Shown piece by piece: positions 11,721 to 23,930 of a stretch of 64,000 bases of DNA; the stretch's first letter is position 1, and every line of letters starts with the position of its first letter. This DNA is from Aphelocoma coerulescens (Eukaryota > Chordata > Aves > Passeriformes > Corvidae), in contig NC_091019.1 in NCBI RefSeq assembly GCF_041296385.1, forward strand, positions 15,330,531 to 15,394,530, read 5' to 3'. The translations under genes were made by a program, and so were the position numbers. The notes beneath the pieces are model-generated. The model did no database searches, had not been told where the DNA came from, and worked only from the letters and a program-made list of their open reading frames with translations.

Positions 11721-14684
11721 CTGAGACATTTTCAGTCACAGTTTCAGGTTGGGCATTCTAGTTCCTGAGCACAGGAAGGAATGTAAAGCACAACCCAGCA
11801 GGCAACCATTAATTGCATTTTTCTTGTCTGAACTGTTTGCCTGTTCTAGGCTGCCAAACACCAAGCTTTTCCCACGTGTTTCATTAGCTGTTTCCCAGCC
11901 CTGGGGCTTAGGTGCACGTTTGGGATCCTTCTCCGACAGTTCCAAACGCAGTGGTTGGTGGTGGCTACTGAATTGGGTCTTAGTGGCTGGTCCAGTTTTG
12001 GTGAAGTCAGAATAAATTCCTTTTGCTGACAAGACTGCCAGTTCTGGTTTTTAAGCGTTGCAGGCTGCCTTGGCACTTGGTGAGTGTGAACATTCACCCT
12101 GTATTTCTGCCAAGCTAGGAGTAGGACAACTGTGAGTGCAGAAAGGCAGCCAGAATCTTGATTCAGAGCTGTGAAAAATGGTGTCCCCTTTTGTCTGTGC
12201 TTGTGGGTTTCATTTTGCCAAGAACTACAAACTTGACCTCTGATTTGCTAAATTTTACTAACTAGCAACTGCAAGTAATCTAAAAAAGACTATTTCAAAT
12301 GATTCAAGATTGTATATTTGCTGATTTTTTTTGTTTCATTTAGAAAGCTGTGAAGTTTTGTGTCTACTTTACTAAGAGCAATTAACCCAGCACTCTGAAA
12401 TGCACAGAGTGAAGGGAAGAAGTTAGGAAGGTGGAAGAAAGGAAAGGAAAATGCTATCAGAATAGGAAAATGTTGAAAACTTATAAAAATTTTCAATGTC
12501 GGTGGGGTTAAGGAAAGATCTTTGTTAGATTTCTAGAAGTACTGAGTATATACCATAACACATCCATTTACTACTTAGAATTTTCATGAGCCATAATTTC
12601 TGTAAGCCCATTAGTCTTTATTTAGAGACAACAAGCTCCAGTCTGATGTTGGAAGGCTGAATCTGTTTTTACATCTTATTATCAATGAGAACTAAATAAA
12701 CTTTTGGCCACTGTTTCTGCTATTTGCAGAAACACTTCACAGTGTTATGTCAATTGTAATTGTAATGTTGTAATCTCTGGTGGTTCTGCATGGCAAACAC
12801 TCTCTGGCTTTCTTAAAAGAAATCCATCTTTCCTGTTCTTCGCATTCCAGTCACAGATAAAAATGTTTTATCTCATAAAATACCGGGCAAGAATGTTTCT
12901 ATCTATCATCTTACAAGAGAAGAATAAAACTAAGTTTTATCTTTGAAGAAACAACATGATCTTGTCCTTTTAATTGAAAGAAGAGATCCTTTGCCTGTGA
13001 AAATTAAATCCTCCACAGTTTGTAGTTGCTCTTCAAACCCCTCAGCCTGACAGTGAAATCATGTAATCTGATAATAACATGCCGGAGGCTTATTGCGATT
13101 TTTTGGGCAGTTGTATCAGCAGATGCTGTGCTCTGTTGATTTTAGTCACTTAGGGTTTGATTCTGATCCCACTGACCTAGTGTAAATGTAGTGTGACTAC
13201 ACTGACTTCACTGGAATTACCATAAACATCTTTGGGTAGCTGAAATCCGCATTTATTTAATCGCATTTACAGTTCTGCTGTGGGCTTTTCAGCAGTCACT
13301 AAAGAAAGAAAGGTACAGATGACTTTTCCCATCTCTTTGTGACAGCTTTCTTAATTCAAAGAGTGTTTGTTGCTGGCCAGTTGTTAAAATTGCCATGTAT
13401 CTCTCTGTGTGCTTGTACTGATGGCTCAAGGTCGTTGTGTTAAATGCAAACACTGGTTGACTTTCCCTTGTCTTACAGGCAGTTTGAGTTGCTTTAAGAT
13501 TCCTGTGCCTTGTCACCAGAATTTCTCTTTATTCATGAACCTTCACGCTGACTTTATAGTCAGTTTGAAGCTGATATGAATATATTTGAGTCTGTGGTTG
13601 GATGGAGTAATTTGACATGTTCTAGAAGTGGTAAGTGGTTGGTGTTGGTAAGTGGCCATAAATAAAAACTAGTGAAATGTAGGATCTAATCCCGCAGTCA
13701 TTTTTCCCTCTCTGCTGCTGTCAATGGGAGATCTGTCTTTATAACAGGGACTAAGGCGTCAGGATTGTACAGAACAGAAATTGTAGCTTGTTCACAGCAG
13801 ATTTTATAGCGCAGATGTCTTCAGTGGCACAGACGTGAATGTTTCCTATTTAGTGAAGACTTTTTCTTAACTCTGGAGGCTTTTCAGACTGGCAAGCCAA
13901 ACTCTCCACAGCAGACCCTTCAGTTTTTTCTTATAATGTAATAAGACTAGTTAATTTGATGCTGAGCCTCATGTGCTTTCTTCCTCCTTTATTTTACTGA
14001 CCAAAGAAAATTAATGGGAATCCTGTGTCCCTTTGTTTCTTGTGGTTCTCAAAATCTCCCATTGCAGTATTTTAAAACTCCAAGTAAAAGATGCTAATTG
14101 ATGAAGGTGTTGAGATCTGTGTTAATAACTACTGACTGCTACTCATAACTGGTGATTAAGTAGTAACCAGTGTCTGTAATCTCTGATTATAAACTGGTCC
14201 ACCGTATCTTTCATATATCCTCAGTGTAATTTAGGGATAACACAGAAATGTTGAGCAAAATCAAGAGGAAAAGGAAGGAGGAGCATGGAAAAGGTTTTTG
14301 AGCTTTTTTTTTTTTATTTTATTTTTTTATCCTAGTACACGGGGACCAGTTTGGGGCACATGTGAAAGCAGGATTTTAGCTGTGTCCAGGCTTGGAGGAC
14401 CTGCAACACACAGCGAGGAAGGGTTACCCCTGTCTTCTGCCTCCTTTCCTTTGTGATTCTGATCGCAGTGGCCACAGAAAAAAGCAAATGTGTTGGTCTA
14501 GAAGAGGAGGTCTCCAGAAGTGTCTGACCTAAGCCACGGTTTTCTCTTGGCTTGGACTGCCTAGTTATTGTTAGGTTTTGTCACTGAGGGCAGGGGTGAC
14601 CCAGTATTCCAGTGCTTCTGCTCCCTGTTCAGGCAAAATCTGATGCAGCTGTTAAAGGGCTGTAGTGCTGCACAGGACACACCT
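11721..14684. other. non-coding DNA, no gene recognised
   Basis: No exon, RNA gene or repeat family was recognised here on either strand. A T-rich run lies near 14,305-14,328. Open frames are under 100 codons and show no known motif. Confidence 0.55.
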
Positions 14685-15340
14685 GGCTCTGGGAATCTCT
14701 AGGAAAGTGCTCATGTGCTTTCTAGGAATTCCTGGCCTGCTTTCTAGGAATTCACCTCTCAGCTTTCCAGGCATTTGCACTGTGCTGTCTACGAAATGCC
14801 AGCTTCTGCTTTCTACTTATATTTCCTCATCACTTTCCAGGATTATTTCCCAACATTTTTTTTTGGTGTGTTTTTTCCCAGTGGTGCATCATAATAATTT
14901 CCCCTCAATTCACAGGAATTGCTATGTGCCTTCTGGAAATTCCCTCTTTCATTTCCAGGAGTATATCTCTGGTGTTCAGTAATTCTCCATGTCTGCTTCC
15001 TAGGAATTTAACCTCTTATGTTTTGTGAATTTTCTTTGTGCTTTCTGAGGAATCTCCCCTCTAGGCAGGTATGTTTGCTCTGTACTTTGTAGGAACTTAC
15101 CTTGCATGTTCTAAAAAATTTTTCTTGTGCTTTCAAGGAATTCCTCCCTGCCTTCTGGAAATTTTCTCTGTGCTGCCCAGATATTTTCTCCTGTAAATTC
15201 AAGTAATTTCCCCTCTGCTTTCTAAGACATTCTATATGTATTTTGTAGAAATTTTCCACAGCTTTTGAGGAATAACCCGTTTTCTTTGTAAGAATTTCTC
15301 ACAGGCTTCCTTGGATTTCACCTTTCATTTTCTGGGAATT
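14685..15340 (+). repeat. degenerate ~22-23-bp minisatellite array, copy 1
   Basis: A motif close to GCTTTCTAGGAATTCC recurs through the block: near-identical copies start at 14,717, 14,739 and 14,995, and weaker copies start at 14,762, 14,784 and 14,808. Spacings between successive copies are 22, 23, 22 and 24 nt, which gives a period of about 22-23 bp and perhaps 25-30 worn units. The core contains the palindrome GGAATTCC. The same unit in reverse complement makes up a second array at 20,682-21,240. Open frames inside the array on both strands follow from the repeat and show no sign of being a gene. I do not recognise a named family. Confidence 0.8.
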
Positions 15341-16068
15341 ACATTATTTTCATTTAAACTGAGGGTAAAAACATACTACTTACAAGTCATTATGTATTAA
15401 TTTATTAACTAGTAGGATCAACTACTTATATGGTTTCTATCTCAGGCCTTTTGTGTTGAGCCTTCACTTTTTGCAAGAGCATAAGATTAGTTCTAGCCTT
15501 GCTTTCTAAAGGATGGTGCACTGTCAGATTTTGGGAGACCCCACATAACATGAAAAGATATTTGCTGCTTTAGTAGAGCAGTTTGTAGTAAGCTCTGTGT
15601 AGGCAGAGACTGTCATGTTGTTTTTGTATGACACGTTGCCAGCTGCAATGAGGTCCTGGCCCTGTTTTTTTCTGTTCTAGGTGCTGCTCTTTTATAAGTA
15701 AAGTTGTAGGAGGAGGCCTCAGTGTGCATTCATAGCTCTTGCAGTACTTGTCTTCCTGTAGTTTGCAATGTAACAATATTTTAGAAGGTTAATTGTGATA
15801 AGTGACATTATCTTAATTTAACAGATAAGGAAAATTGTAGCAGGAGGGTGATGTAGCTTCTCAGCTCCCAAAGGAGCTTAGAGAAGATTTAATTTCTGAT
15901 TCAGTTTAGAAGCAGATATGCCAAAAGTAGAAGTGAACAATTAGTAAGGGTTGAACCCCAGCATTCTGATCTGCTTCGGTTTTTTAATCAAGTTCAGGTA
16001 TTGAAGATGTTAAAAATCATGGAGGAATTTAAATAAAAGAGGATTTGGAATGTTAGATTCTAATATAT

Positions 16069-16131
16069 TGGCCACATAGCTCCTACCTTTCAACACCAGA
16101 AAGTTGAAAGTGGGAGCTCCCAGTGTGGCCA
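16069..16131. repeat. 63-nt imperfect hairpin
   Basis: Three helix blocks are visible. TGGCCACA (16,069-16,076) pairs with TGTGGCCA (16,124-16,131). AGCTCC (16,078-16,083) pairs with GGAGCT (16,113-16,118). CTTTCAAC (16,087-16,094) pairs with GTTGAAAG (16,103-16,110). The loop is 8 nt, and the two internal loops are 3/2 and 1/5 nt. The size is like that of a short microRNA precursor or the core of a worn MITE, but no terminal repeats, target duplication or family match is visible. Confidence 0.65.
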
Positions 16132-18867
16132 TTTTTTATCCATGATGGACACCATGTCTCTTGGCATGTCCACCTTGACCAGCAACAACTAAATATATAG
16201 ATGTGAGCTGACATTCCCCTTGGATCCCTCACCATTTTAACTTTGGTCAAAAGCACCTAAAAATACCTGTGGGTTGGGAAAACAAATTGCTCTTTGCTCA
16301 CATTGTCAATTCACAAAGGAAAAGAAAAACCTGCAAATGTGTTAGGGAAATGCCTCTAGGTGCCCAAAACTGTCATGTAACAATTCCTCCTCTATTTCCT
16401 TGCTTGTGTCACATGATATTAAAAAGAGACAGGTATTCATCTGCTCCTCTTGTACAACTTTTAGTTGTACAAGTGTGCATTTAACATAGTTACCTCTAGT
16501 GGTTAAAGCAGGTAATTCACTGCTGGAGTGTTTGAGATTTTTATCTATCCATGGGGCAGTCTGCCACATTATTTGTTCATTCTTTAATTGGTTAATTAAA
16601 TATGTTATTATAGTTTCTAGTTTAAGAGATTAATAAAACCTTGCAAAATAATCTGTTAGGTGCACAGAGATGGGGTGGGCTTTGCCTGGTGTCTTGCCCT
16701 ATGGTTCTGACACCCACAAGGATCTGAGAAAGACTACATGATTCTCATGAGGTGATTAAAGCATCAAAAATAGGAAATCTTTATCAAAAGCTAATACAAA
16801 ATGAAGGATTTTTTAAATCAATTTTTTTTTAAATATTGGCAGTAATCTGAGTTAAAACAGCTGTAGCCTCTCCCTTATTTATTGCTTTGTTGATTTATTT
16901 ATTTATTTTGAACTAGTAATATTTTCTTGTGCCTAAACAAAGGGTTCACAAAGGTGTTAGTGAAAAAGTTATTCCTCTTTTTTTCTTGAATTGTCATATT
17001 GATAATAATTAAGAGAAAACCCCATATCCTTCAGTTTATTGATTTATCAACAGAAGACTTTACTCAGGTCAGAAGTTTTTAATACAAAAATTTTGGTCAA
17101 AAGTAAAATGTAAAACAAATTCAGGATTTTTAGCAGTTTTTTAGTATTTTCAGAACCTCTTCAAGAGAACAAAAAGATTTCTACATATCATTAAGCTTAT
17201 CTCTTTTCTTGTGTTAGCTATCACTTTTTTTTCCTGGTACATTTCAGAGAATCAAGAACTGTAATAACTTTATCATATTGCAGTTAAAAATTTCTTAGAT
17301 AGTAGGACTAAGAGTATTAATATTGTCAGAGACTTAAATATGGAAATAGGGTATTAATCACATTTCATGTAAATTGCAAAACGTAGGCTACTGAGGGAGA
17401 TTAGAAGTTATCTCATGATAAAAGCACTCTATCAGAAAAGAACATTCTCTTAAGTAGTTTTTGTCTCCATGTAAGTATTTTGTACTATTGTTTTCTAATA
17501 AGTCATCTGTCATTCAAATAGAAAAGTCCAAGATCTGAGAAATGAGGGGCTAGGATGGAACCAAAGGGCTTTAGGATGTTCAAGTGACATCTGAGATTAT
17601 CTCTGAGGTGCATCAGAGGCAATGGAGCAGAGGAGATTTTGCAGAATGCCAGCTGAAAACCTGGTCCTTGTTTTCTGCAGGAATGCAGGTTGTACACTCT
17701 CAGCTTAAGGCAGTGTTTTCCATTTTCTTGCAGCTTGGATCCTTCTTTTAGCTCCTTGATGTCTCCCTGTGTCTAAAATGCCAACACCCTCATGGTGTCC
17801 AGAGACTGAAGCCCCTGTTTGCCTGAGATGAGCGGTGTTGCTTTTCTCACTGCTCAGGGCAGCAGCTGCCTCAGCGTGGGGAGTAGGTGCTTGCTGAGGG
17901 GTGACCCCAGATTTCAGCACTTTGATCCCTGTCCTGCAGGAGTTGAGCCAGTTGGAGGCAGTTTCCAGTGCCTGACTTGCAGTAGCCATTTGCAGTGCTA
18001 GAATGAGTCTCTTTTTATAAAGTTGGGCATCTTGATGGTATTCCAAGAGTTAAAGGCTTGTTAACCTCCCACACTTCCATGGGTTGCTGCTTTTCTGTTG
18101 TCTGCTGTGGAGGAACTGAGCTCTGGCCTTCGTGCCTGGAAATGTTTAGCTAAGCTTTCCTTCTTTGGTGCATTTTAACTCCCTCTGAGTCTCTTTGTGC
18201 AGCTTCTTGTTTGAGAAAAGTAGACTTTGAGGAATCATGTGCAAATCAGCTCTCCAGGGGAATTGCAAGAGTACCCAGAAATCCTTGCTTTTGTTATCCA
18301 TGTTTTGGCAGCACTGCTGAAGGATGTCCTCACACGATGCCAGTTAGAAGCAAAAGTTCATTTTTACTGGATGCTCCAGATCAACAGCTTCCCAGGTTTA
18401 TTGAAGTAGTTTGAAATCCTCTAAAAATGTGTTGTATACCATGTGCTTTGAAGGAAAAATCTATTATGGTTTTGTACTGTCTGGTGGAAAAAAAATTTGC
18501 TTTTTCCATCTCTGAATGCACCCAGCGATTCTGTAGCTAAAAAAGCCGAAGTACCATTTTTGACTGTGTATTTTGTTTTTTGCAGATCTGCTGTCCAAAC
18601 CAGCATGCTGTGTTATGCCAATCTAGTCCCTTGTCAGCGTGGCAGACAGCTGTAGTTAGAACACAAGGCTTTTGTGTTCCACCCACCCCCTCATCTCTCA
18701 GGTTTTATTCCACTTCTTTGAGCAGTGGACACATTCCTGCCAGTCTCAGTGTTTTAATTTAATTTGGGCACGGACTATATAAAATTGAACAGATGTCTGA
18801 AAGCAGTGAAGGGAAGACCATAAAATGAACCACGTGCTCAGCTTCATTTGAACCAAGCAATGCTCTA

Positions 18868-18884
18868 TTTTTTTTTTTTTTTTT
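18868..18884. repeat. poly-T run (17 nt)
   Basis: Uninterrupted T run, directly visible, with no recognised element next to it. Confidence 0.8.
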
Positions 18885-20681
18885 GCCCCTGTTGCCACAA
18901 AGATCACATGTGATTTGGAGGTGTGTGACAAGAGGATTCAGCATGGGAGAGGAGGTAAGGAGACTGGAATTGGACCTAATTTTCTTTGTTATGTATTTTT
19001 TGAGGTGTGTTTTCGAGACTGGGTGTTTCTTTGTATTCTACAGTTATCAGTGCTCATTTCTCTAAAGTAGAGCAAAGGTTTTTTTTCCCCAATGAACTCT
19101 ATAAAATATTAACGAAAAGAGTAAAATCTCTTCCACAGAGAATAGTTTTCAGCTCCTGCCCCTGATGATGACATTATTTTCAGTGATCAGAGAAAGTGCT
19201 GGTTTGCAAGAAATTCCTGAAAACACAGGGTGGTAGTTCCATCCAGTAGGCAGGCCAGGAATTCCACAGCACAAAATTTCACTGCCTAACATAATCCATT
19301 CATCAGAAGATAAGTTGAACAAATTAACTTGAAATAGTGAACTTTTAAAAATGGTTTATTTTTGAAGACATTTAACAGTATTTTTTTACCTCAAGGTAAT
19401 GTAAGAAATGAGACTAATTACATAATGTTTTGAAATGTTGTCATGGTTTCTAGTGATATTCATCTGTGATATCATGTTTTAACATTGAGCCAATTCTTGC
19501 AGAAGGTTTGTCTGCATGAATGTCTCCAGTAGATATATTTTCTTACCTCTGACAAAGAAATACTTGCTCTAAAGGAGTTATTAAACCTATAATTAACCTA
19601 ACACACGTTAAATTAAGTTTACAGGCTTTAAAGGTATTGTGTTTTGAAAATGAGGCTTTTGTTTCAGGAGTCAGAGTTTGCCTGTGATGGGCAATTCTCT
19701 GGTTTTCCTACCACCCACTTGTACCTTGACGTCTTTCAATTATGGTACCCTTCAGATGAGGAAAAGTGTGTAAATGGCAATACTATTCTAAAGATAGTAG
19801 GTGAAAAAAATGAGACTGAAGCTGGATTTGAAGTTGATTGACTTTAATTTCTCTGTAGTTCACACTCACTGATGTACAGTCTCTTTTCTTATCATTCCTG
19901 CAGTAGTTAACATTGATAAAGACATATTTATCCTGTATCATAATCTGTTCTTTAATGTCGAAGGCTTTAAAATTGTTCAGTTATAAACTTTAAAAGCTTT
20001 TGTTGTAGGAGTTCTTTACATGTACATCTGAAAAGAAAATAGAAAAAAACCCACACTGACACTGAAGTTTCAGAATTAAATGCATTGGAAATGAACATAA
20101 ATGGGTCCCCTTTCAAGCAGCACTTCTACGCATAAATGTCTTTATATTCATATACATGGGTATAAAGTGACTATCACCCTAAATTAGATATATCTGAATA
20201 TGCAGCCAATTTTTTTGCCCTTGTGAATTATGTGGAAAATGTGGGTAAGAGGAGGACACAGTCTCAGCAAGGAAGCTGAAGGTGTATAGCCATAGATGTT
20301 GGTCACTACTGCAAAAGTAGTGTCAAATTATACTGAATAGTCAGCCCTAGCAATTGAAGATGTCATAGCTCTCCAGATGTGTTACTGGCATCTAAACACT
20401 ATCCACTTTTAGATCTCCCAGTTTTATGAAAATGCATGAGGCAGTTTGACTAAATGATACTCTTCTCATAGAAAATACTCTTGGGTAGTTGTGGGTTTTT
20501 TTCCAGTATTATATTCAGGAGCTGCCACTTCATTAAGAAGAGTTTTTAATATGTACATTCTCAGCTACAGACAGTTTTTGCAATTCCCAAGCCATAGGCA
20601 TCATGGAAGGTAGCTTTGTTTATTTATTTATTTATTTTTAATTTACCAATAACATTTGCACATTGAGTATTCACTCACTTT

Positions 20682-21240
20682 GTCTAGTTTCCTAGAAAGC
20701 ACCTGGAAATTCCTGGAAATCAGTAGGAAAATGCATGGAAAGCAGCTGGGAGACTGGGAAGGCACTGGGAAATTTCCTAAGAAGCACTTACTAAATTCTT
20801 GGAAAGTAGGGACAGAATTCCTAGAAAACAGAGGGAGATTTTGTCAAAAGCACATGGGGGAAAATACCTGCAGAGAAAGGGGAAATTTCCTGAAAAACAA
20901 GTGGTAAGACCTAGAAAGTGGAAGGTAGAAAAAGGAGGAGAGCAGCCAAGGTGAATACTTTGAACAACACATTTGAAATTCCTAGGAAGTTGGCTGTGGA
21001 TTCCCCAAAAGCACACAAGCAAGCAAAGGGGGAATTCCCAGAAATCTTGTGTGAAGTTATGGGCATGTGGAAAATTTCCTAGAAAGCTGAGAATGTTCCT
21101 TGAAAGCAGTGGAATGCACTCCTGGAAGGAATGAACTAAATTCCTATGATTTGGGGTGTGGATGGACGCTCCTAAAAAGCAGAAGGGGAATTTTCCAGGA
21201 ATCATATGGGAATTTGGTGGAAAACAAAGAGAGGAATTAC
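20682..21240 (-). repeat. degenerate ~22-23-bp minisatellite array, copy 2 (inverted)
   Basis: The motif AATTCCTAGAAAGCA, the reverse complement of the unit in the 14.7-kb array, recurs here. Clear copies are CCTAGAAAGC at 20,691, GAATTCCTAGAAAAC at 20,815 and ATTTCCTAGAAAGCTG at 21,074, with many weaker GGAAATT and GGAAAGCA variants between them. By eye there are roughly 20-25 units. The array ends about 290 bp before the first recognisable STK33 exon. Long open frames on both strands (20,656-20,907 + and 20,777-21,205 -) come from the repeat and should not be taken as genes. Confidence 0.8.
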
Positions 21241-21528
21241 AGACAATGACTGTTGGTACTCATAGTACTTTTCAAAGTGAAGTAGAAAACTTACATGAAA
21301 CTCAGCGAGTTGCTGATCTTAACCCTTACGGCAAACATGCATGGGGACTGAAACATATTCAGCAGAAAAATCTGTAAATATTTTTGTTGGAAAAAAATCA
21401 GATTGCTGCTCTGATAGTAAAAACATCTTTTGAACATATGATTGTGAGGTTTAGATTAGTTTATATTAATGGATAATCAATATATTAAGACTTTTTAGAA
21501 GTTGCGGTGTTTTTCGTGATTGTTTTTT

Positions 21529-21645
21529 GATGAAATTCATCCATTTGGAAGGAAACTAGAAGGTAGCAGCCTTGGGATGGTAACTGAAGTTAAACACAAG
21601 GCTACTGGACAAAAAGAAGCCATTAAAAAAACTTCAGCACAAGAA
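21529..21645 (+). pseudogene. STK33: STK33 pseudo-exon: glycine loop and ATP-lysine segment
   Basis: Read in frame from 21,529, the peptide begins DEIHPFGRKLEGSSLGMVTE and continues through HKATGQKEAIKK to TAA at 21,646. It aligns with the mammalian IYTFGR-x-LG-x-GSFG-x-V...HKE.G.KWAIKK segment. Two glycines of the GxGxxG nucleotide loop are replaced (Glu and Ser); the VAIK-type lysine is kept in AIKK. No clear AG acceptor lies just upstream, and TGA is in frame at 21,517, so the 5' edge is uncertain. The exon end is also uncertain, since the TAA could lie past the old donor. Confidence 0.8.
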
Positions 21646-21688
21646 TAAATATCACGTAGATGTGTGATATTCTTTAAATTATTCCTAG

Positions 21689-21777
21689 CTTTCTTACTGT
21701 CTGATGAGTCTCTGTTTCCAATATCTGTTTGAGCACCAAGATGTCATATTAGATGCAGAATTTATCTTTTCATTTAT
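21689..21777 (+). pseudogene. STK33: possible STK33 pseudo-exon: alpha-C region
   Basis: A good acceptor (TTATTCCTAG, ending at 21,688) precedes a stretch that aligns weakly with the LLEREV...SVKHEHII.LE segment: the frame gives ...LLSDESLFPISV, then after a 1-nt shift EHQDVILDAEF with one residue missing. A donor-like GTAGAT follows at 21,778. Order and spacing fit, since this lies between the ATP-lysine and hinge exons. Similarity is low, however, and the frame must be shifted to follow it, so this is the least certain block. Confidence 0.45.
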
Positions 21778-22683
21778 GTAGATGTTTATTTTTATTTTTC
21801 AGGTGTACTTTTGTGTCCCAGTCATTGCCCCTGTGGCAGAAACCTGAACCAGCATAAGTTTTTAAACCACTCAAACTCTACTGTCTACCCATGTAATTTA
21901 GGGTTCTTATTCTTTCATGAAAGAATAATTGAAAAGATATTTGCATATTAGATTACAAAGTAAGCAAATATCTTCAAAGAGTATATGCAATTGAACAGTG
22001 TTTCTTATTTAAGCATTTATTTGGATTTTTAGCAATAAAGTAAGGTAAAAATAAGGAACAAAAAGTGTTCCATTCACAAGTCAGTATGAATACCATGGTG
22101 CAAATTTCTGCCTAAAGTTTTGTGGCTGAGCTGACTGATAAGATTTCAGGACTTTATAATGGCAGCACATATTATAAATCCTACAGTAAAACAATATTAT
22201 ATAAAACAATATTTGCTTTTAGCTGCATGTGTAGGATTTTTTTCTTGGGGTATTGAATTGTTTGGAAGTCTTATTTGATTAAAGTATTACGGTTTTCATT
22301 CCTAGTTGTTGAAAAGTTGCATTTTACTTTTTTCCAGGGTTGTTAATTAGGCTTTCTAAAAGTCATTTTTAATGCATTAAATGGAAGAGGCTTTAAGGTA
22401 AATCCATACTTAGCCTTTGTTTTGAAATCACAGTATTTTTGTACATTTTTAAAATGCATATGTTTTGAAAGCTTGAGGGATTGTTGTAGTAAACACAATG
22501 CTGGCAATATTTGTGGCTGGTAAATTGTCCTTTGCTTTCTGTCCATAAAATATTAAGTGCATTGGGGTTCCAGGTCATCACTACAGCTGGAGCATTGCTA
22601 TTAATCATGTATTGTTATTACATTAGAAGAAACTAAACTCAGAGAGAACAAAATAATTACATTCTCCCTTTTATTAATATTAG

Positions 22684-22821
<138 letters not shown>

Positions 22822-23841
22822 TAATTACATTCCTCTGTCTCTCCTGTATGTTCATTGATTTTGAGTGTTCATACATTTAACAACAGTTACTGATTTATAT
22901 TTTATCTATTATGTATTTCATAGGATAAAAATAGTCTGGTAAAGAAAAAGTAAAATACACTACATGAATGCTTTTTTAGAACTTTATTTTTCTCACAGAT
23001 GCAATACCTGCTGCCATTTTCTTTTATTTCTCTTTCTGCACCAGCTATGACAATAACTGTGTTATTATTTCTTAGCTTGAAACTGCTTTGCATTATAACT
23101 TTAATTTAGCTCAGTTGTTATATGTATAGTGTATTACAGGAGGTAAAAAAGCAGAACTGGATTCTTCCTGATACTTCCTAACAGCATATGTTGCATTTAG
23201 GGTTCAGTAACATCAGCATTTTCATCCACTGTAAGGAACCATTGCAATCCTGCACAGTCCACAACAGAATTAACCTCTCCAGCAAAAAATTTAGATTTTG
23301 TAGATGGTGCAAGACTAGCAATTCTTGAGTTTTTTGCAAAGCAATTATTAATCTCTTTGTTATACTCTTTCTATGAACCCTTCATTTCCTCTTTTTCTGG
23401 AGAGTTATATGGCATTATGGAATGGTGCCTTTTATAAGGCCTTGTTTCTTCTATGCCCTCATCAAAAGGGCAAAAATTGACTGGTTTGATATATAAAAAT
23501 GAATTTCAGGTATGAAAATATGTGCAAATTTGGTAAATATAAAAGATACACTCTACTTTTTTTGTTGGATGATGTCAGGTGATCTGATTTTAAAAGACTG
23601 AACCAATATGTACTTTTGCCTTTCTTACAGGATTGTGGTAAGGAATGAGATTTCAAAATTTGAAATTCTTATATGACTCCCTGGAAGAAGTGGGGAGTAT
23701 GGTTTTTGTTAGGCTGCCACCAGTTGAGAGTAAAATGCACAGGAACTGCTCATAGGAATTAATCAAAAGATTTTAAAGTGTTTCTGTCAGAATATATTCA
23801 CTGCAACTGATAACATTTTATTTCTTACTCTCTCCTGGCAG

Positions 23842-23930
23842 GTATTGTTCGCAGAGATCTAAAACTGGAAAACATTTTAGTTAAAAGCAGTGACATCAAT
23901 GAAGTAAATGAAGTGAAATTAAATGTAAAG
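23842..23930 (+). pseudogene. STK33: STK33 pseudo-exon: catalytic loop
   Basis: This 89-nt block is bounded by CTGGCAG and GTAAGA, both sound splice signals. After two bases completing a split codon, the frame reads IVRRDLKLENILVKSS, then DINEVNEVKLNVK, and ends in phase 0. The family has IVHRDLKLENIMVKSS here. The HRD histidine is Arg, a change of a nearly invariant residue, while the catalytic Asp, the Lys two residues on and the Asn are kept. This is the best preserved exon and the anchor of the identification. Confidence 0.95.

Larger units (their letters stand above)
15341..20681. other. spacer between the two inverted minisatellite arrays, non-coding
   Basis: About 5.3 kb with no recognised exon. 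It holds a strong hairpin at 16,069-16,131, a TTTA-rich stretch near 16,890-16,915, a run of 17 T at 18,868-18,884 and an ATTT-rich stretch near 20,615-20,640. Open frames here reach at most about 110 codons and resemble nothing known. If the STK33 remnant had 5' exons, this stretch would be a candidate place, but none could be read. Confidence 0.55.
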
